A DNA stretch of 33,954 nucleotides from an uncultured Lachnospiraceae bacterium (GTDB lineage: Bacteria; Bacillota; Clostridia; Lachnospirales; Lachnospiraceae). The stretch covers positions 1-33,954 of the forward strand of contig CAKRPI010000010.1 of the NCBI GenBank assembly GCA_934376945.1, written 5' to 3'. The notes below the pieces were generated by a model. It was given only the letters and a program-made list of their open reading frames with translations. It was not told the DNA's origin and did no database searches. Position numbers and translations under genes: made by a program. Positions 15,229-22,862 of this stretch are shown here, piece after piece (positions within the stretch are counted from its first letter, which is position 1; each line of letters begins with the position of its first letter).

Positions 15229-15303
15229 CAAAAAACAGGACACAGCTAAATCGTGTGTCCTGTTTTTTTACAGCTCTGCTTTTTACAGCTCTGTTTTATT
15301 TTT
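15211..15303. terminator. Nested two-layer bidirectional terminator between converging genes
   Basis: The inner hairpin AAAAACAGGACACA/TGTGTCCTGTTTTTTT (15230-15269) is a strong terminator with T runs usable in both directions. It is enclosed by a perfect 15-bp outer arm, AAAAATAAAACAGAG (15211-15225) with CTCTGTTTTATTTTT (15289-15303). The arms cover the last codons of the small membrane protein gene and of purA. The motif TTTTTACAGCTCTG is directly repeated between the arms. Confidence 0.8.
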
Positions 15304-16579
15304 CATTTCTGTAAATGATATCTTCTCTTCCCGGTCCGTTGGAGATCATGGTAATCGGGAATCCGATGTGCTTTTCTACAAATTCAATATACTTTCTGCA
15401 GTTTTCCGGCAGTTCCTCGTACTTTTTGATGCCGCGGATATCACATTTCCAGCCCGGAAGCTTCTCATAAACCGGTTTTGCCTTCTCAAGCAGTGCAGTT
15501 GTCGGGAAATCAGTCGTGACCTCTCCGTCAATCTCATAGCCAACGCATACCGGAATCTCATCAAGATAGCCAAGCACGTCAAGTACGGTAAAGGCTACAT
15601 CCGTTGTACCCTGCAGACGGCAGCCATATTTTGATGCCACACAGTCAAACCAGCCCATACGTCTCGGACGTCCTGTAGTTGCTCCGAACTCACCGCCGTC
15701 ACCGCCGCGTCTTCTCAGCTCATCTGCCTCATCGCCAAAAATCTCGCTTACAAATGCTCCTGCTCCTACTGCGCTGGAGTATGCCTTGCTTACGGTAACA
15801 ATACGCTTGATCTCATACGGAGGAATACCTGCTCCGATCGCACCATAGCCTGCCAGTGTGGAAGATGAAGTAACCATCGGGTAAATTCCATGATCCGGAT
15901 CCTTCAAGGAACCAAGCTGTCCCTCAAGCAGAACACTCTTTCCTTCTTTTACCGCATTGTAAAGGAAGGCAGCCGTATCTGCAACAAACGGTTTTACCAT
16001 ATCACGGTAGGAATGCAGCTCCTCAAGCAGTGCTTCCGGTGTCAGAGCCGGTTTATGATACAGATGCTCCAGAATCGGATTCTTCAGATCACAGATACGT
16101 TGTACCTTCTCTGCCAGCAGTTCCTCATGGAACAGCTCGCTGACCTGGAAGCCGACCTTGGAAAATTTATCAGCATAGAACGGTGCGATACCAGATTTTG
16201 TAGAACCGAAAGATTTTCCGCCAAGACGCTCTTCCTCACACTGATCGAACAGGATATGATAGGACATTACGATCTGTGCACGGTCAGAGATCAGAAGCTT
16301 CGGTGCCGGTACACCACGGTCTACGATTCCCTGTACTTCTTTTACAACAAGCGGAATATTCAGTGCAACGCCGTTTCCGATCACATTTGTGATGTGGCTG
16401 TAAAATACACCTGACGGAAGTGTGTGCAGTGCAAATTTTCCATAATTATTTACGATCGTGTGGCCTGCATTTGCACCACCCTGAAAACGAACAACGATGT
16501 CCGCTTTCTCAGCAAGCATATCGGTGATCTTGCCTTTTCCTTCGTCTCCCCAGTTTGCTCCTACTACTGCCTGTACCAT
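15296..16579 (-). CDS. purA: Adenylosuccinate synthase
   Basis: This 427-residue enzyme joins aspartate to IMP using GTP, the first step from IMP to AMP, in the cytoplasm. The N-terminal P-loop-like NWGDEGKGK (residues 9-17), the FQGGANAGHT segment (about 34-43) with the catalytic histidine, SGIAPFYADK and the C-terminal TGRPRRMGWFD are all present, and length is normal. ATG at 16579 follows AGGAGG with good spacing; the start at 16636 would add 19 residues not found in the family. It has its own promoter (16678-16706) and lies downstream of the LysR gene and purB, the enzyme of the next step. Confidence 0.97.
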   Translation of the reverse strand: MVQAVVGANWGDEGKGKITDMLAEKADIVVRFQGGANAGHTIVNNYGKFALHTLPSGVFYSHITNVIGNGVALNIPLVVKEVQGIVDRGVPAPKLLISDRAQIVMSYHILFDQCEEERLGGKSFGSTKSGIAPFYADKFSKVGFQVSELFHEELLAEKVQRICDLKNPILEHLYHKPALTPEALLEELHSYRDMVKPFVADTAAFLYNAVKEGKSVLLEGQLGSLKDPDHGIYPMVTSSSTLAGYGAIGAGIPPYEIKRIVTVSKAYSSAVGAGAFVSEIFGDEADELRRRGGDGGEFGATTGRPRRMGWFDCVASKYGCRLQGTTDVAFTVLDVLGYLDEIPVCVGYEIDGEVTTDFPTTALLEKAKPVYEKLPGWKCDIRGIKKYEELPENCRKYIEFVEKHIGFPITMISNGPGREDIIYRNEK

Positions 16580-16677
16580 GTTTTTTCCTCCTGAACTCAT
16601 CCCGCGAAATATCGATTCCGACGGGTAACTGACCATATCTGATTTACTGTCTTTGCAGGAAACCCCACAACAGATTC

Positions 16678-16706
16678 AGTATACTACAAATTAACGTATA
16701 AGTAAA
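16678..16706 (-). promoter_or_regulatory. Probable sigma-A promoter of purA
   Basis: On the minus strand TTTACT (16701-16706) and TATACT (16678-16683) are 17 bases apart, in an AT-rich stretch with no gene. Transcription would start about 90 bases before the purA ATG. Confidence 0.55.
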
Positions 16707-16739
16707 ATTAATAATTATTATATTTTTTATAATCTGTCA

Positions 16740-17624
16740 TTATATTAGCAGCAGCTCCAGAAATTTTGCGGACGCAGAGGTAAGCGGAAGCTTTTCATTT
16801 GTGACAAGCTCCATTTGCCGCGGCGGCAGCCCACTCTCAAAACGAAGTTCAAAAAGTGTTCCATTATCCAGATACGGCTGCGCAAAATCCCGCACCACAC
16901 AGGCCACTCCGAGATTCCGAAGTGCAAACTGCACAATCATATCACTCGTAGCCAGCTCTATTTCCGGATGAAGTGCCGCGTCATGCGCAAGCAGAAAATC
17001 ATCAACATACTGTCTCGTACTGCTGTTTTTCTCCAGACAGACGACCGGAAGCTCCCGCAGATTGCTCCATGTAAGCACCCTTTTCTCCAGTTCACAAAAT
17101 CTTGTGCCGGCAACAAACACATCCTGAATCTTACGCACCGGCACAGAGCGAACTCCTTTTCTTCGGCTCAGCGGCGTCGTAACGAGTCCAAAATCAATTC
17201 GTCCTTCGCTTAAGTAATGCATCGTTTCCGGAGTCGGCCCATTCGTAACATTCAGGCGGACTCCCGGATACTGCTCATGAAACTGCTGCAAATACGGGAG
17301 CAGGTAAAACTGAAGCGTCATATCACTCGCCCCGATCCGGATCTCTCCTGTCTCCATATTCAGCATTTCAAGCACCTTGTGCTCACCGGTCTGAATTTCT
17401 TCATAGCCACGTTTTACGTAATCAAACAGGATCTCTCCGGCAGGCGTCAAATGCACACCTTTCCCGTTTCTTATAAAAAGCTCCGTTCCAAGTGCCTTTG
17501 CCAGTGCACGTATCGCCTGACTGACCGCAGGCTGCGTGACAGAAAGTGCCTCCGCAGCCTGCGTAATGCTGCCGCATTTTGCGGCATAATAAAAGAATTT
17601 GTAATATTCCAAACTGATATTCAT
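16740..17624 (-). CDS. LysR family transcriptional regulator
   Basis: This 294-residue protein has the standard LysR layout: a winged HTH in residues 1-62 (SITQAAEALSVTQPAVSQAI, then GTELFIRNGKGVHLTPAG) and a periplasmic-binding-like effector domain from about 90 on (EIRIGASDMTLQFYLLPYL). It probably binds a small ligand and controls nearby promoters. It starts 9 bases after the purB stop and lies before purA, so it is embedded in the AMP pathway genes. The ribosome site is weak (GGATGA), suggesting coupled translation with purB. A palindrome in the purF promoter (20692-20706) fits the T-N11-A LysR site form and is a candidate target. Confidence 0.9.
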   Translation of the reverse strand: MNISLEYYKFFYYAAKCGSITQAAEALSVTQPAVSQAIRALAKALGTELFIRNGKGVHLTPAGEILFDYVKRGYEEIQTGEHKVLEMLNMETGEIRIGASDMTLQFYLLPYLQQFHEQYPGVRLNVTNGPTPETMHYLSEGRIDFGLVTTPLSRRKGVRSVPVRKIQDVFVAGTRFCELEKRVLTWSNLRELPVVCLEKNSSTRQYVDDFLLAHDAALHPEIELATSDMIVQFALRNLGVACVVRDFAQPYLDNGTLFELRFESGLPPRQMELVTNEKLPLTSASAKFLELLLI

Positions 17625-17633
17625 TTCATCCGA

Positions 17634-19067
17634 TCAGACATTGATCTCCGCTGTCACACCGAGCAGATCTTTGTATTTTTCCAGTACCGGCGCAACGACG
17701 GTATTCACAAAACGCTCCACCTGCTCTTTTGATCTGCCGACATAGCGGATCGGCTGCATGGATTTCTGCAGATCCTCAAGTGAGAGATTAAATGCCGGAT
17801 CCGCAGCGATCAGCTCCAGAAGATTGTTATCCTTTCCTTCTTCCTTGACGTTGCGTCCTGCCTCCATTGAAAGCTCACGGATCTTCTCATGCAGCTCCTG
17901 ACGGTCTCCGCCTGCCTTTACGGCATCCATCATGATATTCTCTGTTGCCATAAACGGAAGTTCAGCCATCATATGCTTTTCGATCACCTTCGGATAAACC
18001 TTCAGGCCGTCCGTTACATTCAGGCAAAGATCCAGAATGCCATCGATCGCAAGGAATCCCTCCGGAACGGAAAGACGCTTGTTTGCAGAGTCATCCAGGG
18101 TACGCTCAAACCACTGGCAAGCAGATGTGATTGCCGGATTCAAAGCATCGCAGATCACATAGCGGGAAAGAGATGCAATACGCTCGCTGCGCATCGGATT
18201 TCTCTTATATGCCATCGCAGAAGATCCGATCTGTGTCTTTTCAAACGGTTCTTCCACCTCTTTGAGATGCTGCAGAAGGCGGATATCGTTTGACATCTTA
18301 TGTGCGCTCGCAGCGATTCCTGCAAGTACGTTGAGCACACGGGTATCTGTTTTTCTGGAATACGTCTGACCGGACACTGCGACACATGCCGTAAAGCCCA
18401 TTTTTTCCGCGATCATCGGGTCAATCTTATCGATCGTCTCCTGATTTCCGTCAAAAAGCTCCAGAAAGCTTGCCTGAGTACCTGTCGTTCCTTTCGATCC
18501 GAGCAGCTTCATACCGGAAAGCACGTATTCAAGATCCTCCAGATCCATCAGAAATTCCTGTGCCCACAAGGTTGCACGCTTTCCGACGGTTGTCGGCTGT
18601 GCCGGCTGAAAATGTGTAAAGGCCAGTGTCGGCTGTGCCTCGTATTTTTTAGCAAATGCAGATAGCTGTGCAATTACATTGACCAGCTTTTTACGAACGA
18701 CTTTCAGCGCCTCTGTCATGACAATAATATCCGTATTATCTCCTACATAACAGGAGGTCGCACCGAGATGAATGATCGGCTTTGCCTTCGGACACTGTAC
18801 GCCGTATGCATAAACGTGTGACATAACATCATGACGGACAACCTTTTCCCGTTCCTTTGCCACTTCATAATTAATGTCATCCTTATGTGCCTTCAGTTCT
18901 TCGATCTGCTCGTCCGTGATATCAAGTCCCAGCTCCTTTTCTGTCTCTGCAAGTGCAATCCAGAGTCTTCTCCAGGTTCTAAATTTCATATCCGGTGAAA
19001 AAATGTACTGCATTTCCTTACTTGCGTACCGCTCTGAAAGCGGACTTACATATCTGTCTGTACTCAT
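17634..19067 (-). CDS. purB: Adenylosuccinate lyase
   Basis: This 477-residue enzyme releases fumarate in two steps of purine synthesis: SAICAR to AICAR and adenylosuccinate to AMP. The fumarase/aspartase superfamily signature is clear at residues 281-295 (GSSAMAYKRNPMRSE), with the upstream TLAFTHFQPAQPTT around H152. Length is typical for the longer clostridial and eukaryote-like form. ATG has AAGGAG 8 bases upstream. It lies between purF (123-base gap, no clear terminator) and the LysR gene, and likely shares a transcript with both. Confidence 0.97.
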   Translation of the reverse strand: MSTDRYVSPLSERYASKEMQYIFSPDMKFRTWRRLWIALAETEKELGLDITDEQIEELKAHKDDINYEVAKEREKVVRHDVMSHVYAYGVQCPKAKPIIHLGATSCYVGDNTDIIVMTEALKVVRKKLVNVIAQLSAFAKKYEAQPTLAFTHFQPAQPTTVGKRATLWAQEFLMDLEDLEYVLSGMKLLGSKGTTGTQASFLELFDGNQETIDKIDPMIAEKMGFTACVAVSGQTYSRKTDTRVLNVLAGIAASAHKMSNDIRLLQHLKEVEEPFEKTQIGSSAMAYKRNPMRSERIASLSRYVICDALNPAITSACQWFERTLDDSANKRLSVPEGFLAIDGILDLCLNVTDGLKVYPKVIEKHMMAELPFMATENIMMDAVKAGGDRQELHEKIRELSMEAGRNVKEEGKDNNLLELIAADPAFNLSLEDLQKSMQPIRYVGRSKEQVERFVNTVVAPVLEKYKDLLGVTAEINV

Positions 19068-19190
19068 TTGCTTTTCTCCTTTTCAGCATTTCTGTCCAAA
19101 CGGACCTTTTCCATTTATTGCTTCGGGAACCCGCATTTCTGCGGCCTCCCGGCTGAAACAGGCGTCCCGGCTGCGGCAGGTACTCCTGTG

Positions 19191-20648
19191 TCAGTGTTCA
19201 TATTCTCCGCGAATATCTTCCTTTGGCGGCTCCAGCGGATATTTTCCTGTAAAACAGCCACTGCAGACCGGCAGGCCGTTTACCATCTCCGAAAGACGCT
19301 CCAGACGCAGATAACCGAGGGAATCTGCGCCGATGATACGACAGATTTCCTCAATCGTACGATTGTGTGCAATCAGCTGTTCCCGCTCCGGCACATCCGT
19401 TCCGAAGTAGCACGGATGCAGAAACGGTGGGGAGCTTACCCGCATATGAACTTCCCTTGCACCGGCCTCACGCAGCATATGCACGATCCGGTCACTCGTC
19501 GTACCGCGCACGATCGAATCATCGATCATGATCACACGCTTTCCGGCAACTGCTTCCCGCAGTACATTCAGCTTTACACGGACACTTGACTCTCTGCTGC
19601 TTTGTTTCGGCTTGATAAAGGTACGACCCACATAGCTGTTCTTGACAAAGGCCGTTCCATACGGAATCCCTGACTGCAAAGAATAGCCAAGCGCAGCTGC
19701 ATTTCCGGACTCCGGCACACCTACTACAATATCAGCCTCCACAGGCGAATCTATCGCAAGAAACCGTCCTGCCTGAATTCTGGACTGATAGACGCTGATT
19801 CCATCTATATAGCTGTCCGGCCTTCCAAAATAAATATACTCGAAAATGCATCTTGCGGTTTTCTCAGGTCCATCCATCGGCAGGCACATACTCCTGTTCG
19901 ACTGGATTCCATGATCCGGTGTAATCGTCACGATCTCGCCTGGTTCAATATCCCGAACAAATTCTGCTCCGATCGTGTCCAGTGCACACGTCTCTGAAGT
20001 GATAATGTAGGCATTTCCCCTTTTTCCGATACAAAGCGGCTTGAATCCATACGGATCCCTTGCTCCGATCAGCTTCCTCGGCGACATGACAACCAGAGAA
20101 TAAGCACCTCTTAGCTTCTTCATCGCGTTTGCCACAGCACTTTCTACGTTTGCCGTATGCACACGCTCTCTCGCAATATGGTATGCAATAACCTCAGTAT
20201 CAATTGTCGTCTGAAAAATTGCTCCATCATGCGCAAGCTCCCTGCGCAGCTCCGGTGCATTGATCAGATTGCCGTTATGCGCAAGACCAAGTGTTCCCTT
20301 AATGTAATTCAGTACGAGCGGCTGCGCATTTTCCCGCGTACTTCCGCCTGCCGTGGAATAACGCACGTGGCCAACACCAATATCCCCCTGAAGTTCCGAT
20401 AAATTTTTGTCATCAAAAACTTCGTTGACCAGTCCCATTCCCTTATACGACAGTACCCTGCCCTTTGGACCCTTTGTATCGCTCACCGCAATACCACAGC
20501 TCTCCTGTCCGCGATGCTGCAGAGCAAACAGTCCATAATAAATTGTAGAAGCTACATTTTCCCCCGAAAAATCATAAATACCAAAGACTCCACATTCCTC
20601 TCTCAGCTCATCCAAGATGTCTTTTTGTTCATGAATTCCGTCGTTCAT
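19191..20648 (-). CDS. purF: Amidophosphoribosyltransferase (glutamine PRPP amidotransferase)
   Basis: This enzyme makes phosphoribosylamine from PRPP and glutamine, the committed step of purine synthesis. The protein is about 485 residues and has an 18-residue propeptide before the nucleophile C19 (EECGVFGIYD), which is exposed by self-cleavage. The Ntn glutaminase part ends near 235; the PRPP loop is VIMIDDSIVRGTTS. Cysteines in CIFEYIYF, HPCYFGTD and CSGCFTGKYPL fit the oxygen-sensitive 4Fe-4S cluster of the Bacillus-type enzyme. I chose ATG 20648; ATG 20660 is also in frame but abuts the GGGAGG ribosome site. A promoter lies at 20685-20713. Confidence 0.96.
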   Translation of the reverse strand: MNDGIHEQKDILDELREECGVFGIYDFSGENVASTIYYGLFALQHRGQESCGIAVSDTKGPKGRVLSYKGMGLVNEVFDDKNLSELQGDIGVGHVRYSTAGGSTRENAQPLVLNYIKGTLGLAHNGNLINAPELRRELAHDGAIFQTTIDTEVIAYHIARERVHTANVESAVANAMKKLRGAYSLVVMSPRKLIGARDPYGFKPLCIGKRGNAYIITSETCALDTIGAEFVRDIEPGEIVTITPDHGIQSNRSMCLPMDGPEKTARCIFEYIYFGRPDSYIDGISVYQSRIQAGRFLAIDSPVEADIVVGVPESGNAAALGYSLQSGIPYGTAFVKNSYVGRTFIKPKQSSRESSVRVKLNVLREAVAGKRVIMIDDSIVRGTTSDRIVHMLREAGAREVHMRVSSPPFLHPCYFGTDVPEREQLIAHNRTIEEICRIIGADSLGYLRLERLSEMVNGLPVCSGCFTGKYPLEPPKEDIRGEYEH

Positions 20649-20684
20649 CCGTATTCGCATCCTCCCTTTTTTCACACGCAATCC

Positions 20685-20713
20685 AGTATACATGATTACA
20701 AATCATTGCGCAA
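20685..20713 (-). promoter_or_regulatory. Promoter of purF with a palindrome in the spacer
   Basis: On the minus strand TTGCGC (20708-20713) and TATACT (20685-20690) are 17 bases apart. The spacer contains ATGATTACAAATCAT (20692-20706), a palindrome with six-base arms and the T-N11-A form of LysR sites. It starts immediately after the stop of the upstream TPR gene, separating purF from the nrdR transcript. Confidence 0.6.
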
Positions 20714-20715
20714 GT

Positions 20716-21510
20716 TCAGATTTTTGAGGATTTTCGATACTGCTCCTTCCACTCTTCGATCACTTCCTCGCACGGACGCCCAAGCATACGCTCTTTTTCT
20801 TCCTGATACTCCTTCTCCATACACACCTTCGCATTGTGTTCCTGAATCTTCTGTACCAGATACGGATCCGCTTCCAGCTCTTTTAATTTCTTCTGATAAT
20901 CCTCTTTAGAGAGAAATAACGGAAGTACGCTGATATATTTGCGGAACGTCTCTTTTGTCTTTGTGAGATGGTATGCCTCCAGAAAACACTCTGCCGCCTG
21001 GTCAAACTGAAACAATCCGGCATAGGCTGCTCCAAGATTATTCCAGATCGCACTGTAAAACTGCACGCCTAGCTTTCCGGGACTTTGCCGTTTTAAGATC
21101 TGACGGTACTCCCAGATAGCACGCGCATACATTTTTTCCTTTGTAAGATAATCCCCGCGCATCTTCTGCTTCGTATCCACAGACTGAACTTCCAGCTTTG
21201 CCAGCTCTTCCTGATACTCCCGCATCTGTGTGTTCGTCAGATAACCGGCTTCCCGGAAAATCGGAAGGATAAAAAATCCTGCTCCGTCCTTTTTCTCCAG
21301 CTGCTCATAAAGCTGACGGTAAAGCCGCGTCAGTCCAAGCTCATCCCGAAGCCAGTCTAAAAGCCGCTCATTCATCAGCGTTTCATCAATCAGACAGGCA
21401 TTGTTGTACAGATAAAAGCAGAGCTCCTCCAGCGAATAGATATTTGTGCGGATATTTTCAATGTAGTATGGTTTCTTTGCCTGTGGAAGCAGACACAGAT
21501 CATAGCTCAT
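20716..21510 (-). CDS. TPR-like protein, third member of the nrdR-linked unknown set
   Basis: This 264-residue cytoplasmic protein is almost entirely helical. Residues about 100-185 look like tetratricopeptide repeats (AIWEYRQILKR; WNNLGAAYAGLFQFDQAAECFLEAYHLTK), suggesting a protein-binding scaffold. The N-terminal region (LEELCFYLYNNACLIDETLMNERLLDWLRDELG) is well ordered but unknown to me, and the C-terminus is a charged helix. GGAGG lies before the ATG with normal spacing. It follows the Hsp70-like gene by 38 bases and closes the set that begins with nrdR. Function is unknown; TPR proteins are frequent partners of Hsp70-type proteins, which fits its neighbour. Confidence 0.85.
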   Translation of the reverse strand: MSYDLCLLPQAKKPYYIENIRTNIYSLEELCFYLYNNACLIDETLMNERLLDWLRDELGLTRLYRQLYEQLEKKDGAGFFILPIFREAGYLTNTQMREYQEELAKLEVQSVDTKQKMRGDYLTKEKMYARAIWEYRQILKRQSPGKLGVQFYSAIWNNLGAAYAGLFQFDQAAECFLEAYHLTKTKETFRKYISVLPLFLSKEDYQKKLKELEADPYLVQKIQEHNAKVCMEKEYQEEKERMLGRPCEEVIEEWKEQYRKSSKI

Positions 21511-21548
21511 GTTTTTTCCTCCTGTTTTCTCCGAGCGTACATTCCGGG

Positions 21549-22862
21549 TCAGAAATAGATTTCTCTTTTCCAGGTCAGTCCGGAGGTCCGGTAGAACTCA
21601 CCAAATCCAAGATCCTCAATCTCCACCACGCAGCAGCAAGCTGCCGTAAAGTAAACCGTCATCCGCAGACGCGTCGCACGGGGCGGCCGCTTCAAAAGCC
21701 CGTTCAGCCGCAGGATATGCAGCACCGGCTCTCCTCCTGTGATCGGCCGGGAGGTCAGACGTATCTCGTGTTCCCCGTCCAGAATGAATTCACACGTATG
21801 ATGTGCTTCATACCAATTGACTCCGGCATTGATCAGCGGATACAGATCCTTCTTTCCGCGAATACGCATTTCCATCGCCAGGTTGACCCTGATCATGTCA
21901 CGCCCGCCAAATAGAATGCCCCGGTCTGCAATCAGCCCACACCGTTCCATCGCTGCATAACAGGCTCCTCTTGAATAAAGATTTTTTCCCTGATATGCAT
22001 GGCGTCTGTAGCAAAGAAATTTTATGGACTGCACCGCCCAGCTTTTGTTGAAATAAGAGCCGACCAGATAACTGACAGAAACTACTCTCCGTTCAAAGAG
22101 CTTTTTGAGCAGTTCAAAAAACAGCCGGTCACGCTCTTCATTCCATGCCTCGTCATCCATTGCTCCCCGCACAGATGCATCCATTTTCTGGCTTACAACC
22201 AGTTCTGCCCGTGCTACCGCCGGCCGCGTCGAATGATCTATATGAAGAATATATCCAAAGATTGTCTCATCTACGCATTCAATCAGCGCTGCATCATGAT
22301 ACCAGAGCTCTTTTTTCTGATTCACGGTATAATAATAGAAGGAGGAGAGATAATCCTGCATATAGATCTCTTTCCGGTCAATCCCGACAAGCTTTAATGC
22401 TTCCGTCAGGATACTGCTCCACCGTTTTGTAAGATCACGTACGGTCACCATCACCTTCACTTCCGCATTTTGCGTAAGAAGCTTAAGCAGCTCCAGGCAG
22501 GTCCGGAAGTAAATGGAAAGCAGCTCCTCCGGTTCATATACGATCTCTCCATCTTTTAATTCTGTCTCAGTTTCAATTTTTTCGTAGATCCCGGAAATCC
22601 GGAACTGATCCGGTGCTTCCTCTTCTGTCTGCACATCTGCATCCCACAAATGCCATTTTCCCGCCGCATCCATACGAAGTCCCATCGGAAGCAGATAATC
22701 GTCTTCCCCTGGCGTACGGCTTACTGTCAGTGGTTCCTTCACTGACTGATGAAAATACGTCATCTGTGCGTAGTCCCGGTTCAGCTCCAGACCCAGGATC
22801 AATTCATTTGATGCCTGTACCATCTTTTCAAACACCATCCTGTTTTTTCTAGTCTGCTGCAT
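21549..22862 (-). CDS. Degenerate Hsp70/actin-like protein (I recall the family as DUF5716)
   Basis: The 437-residue protein is of unknown function, but its pattern looks like the Hsp70/actin fold. LILGLELNRDYAQMTYF (21-37) sits where the first phosphate loop would be, VMVTVRDLTKRW then EALKLVGIDRKEIYMQDYLSS (138-174) follows the Hsp70 order, and VVSVSYLVGSYFNKSWAVQ (260-278) with NLYSRGACYAAM (294-305) mimics the adenosine motif. The second phosphate loop is IECVDETIFGY (194-204), lacking the glycines, so ATP hydrolysis is doubtful. Residues 320-437 are beta-rich (EIEDLGFGEFYRTSG), like a substrate-binding domain. Its ATG directly abuts the stop of the upstream 1193-residue gene, implying coupled translation. 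The fold call is inference by eye. Confidence 0.8.
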   Translation of the reverse strand: MQQTRKNRMVFEKMVQASNELILGLELNRDYAQMTYFHQSVKEPLTVSRTPGEDDYLLPMGLRMDAAGKWHLWDADVQTEEEAPDQFRISGIYEKIETETELKDGEIVYEPEELLSIYFRTCLELLKLLTQNAEVKVMVTVRDLTKRWSSILTEALKLVGIDRKEIYMQDYLSSFYYYTVNQKKELWYHDAALIECVDETIFGYILHIDHSTRPAVARAELVVSQKMDASVRGAMDDEAWNEERDRLFFELLKKLFERRVVSVSYLVGSYFNKSWAVQSIKFLCYRRHAYQGKNLYSRGACYAAMERCGLIADRGILFGGRDMIRVNLAMEMRIRGKKDLYPLINAGVNWYEAHHTCEFILDGEHEIRLTSRPITGGEPVLHILRLNGLLKRPPRATRLRMTVYFTAACCCVVEIEDLGFGEFYRTSGLTWKREIYF

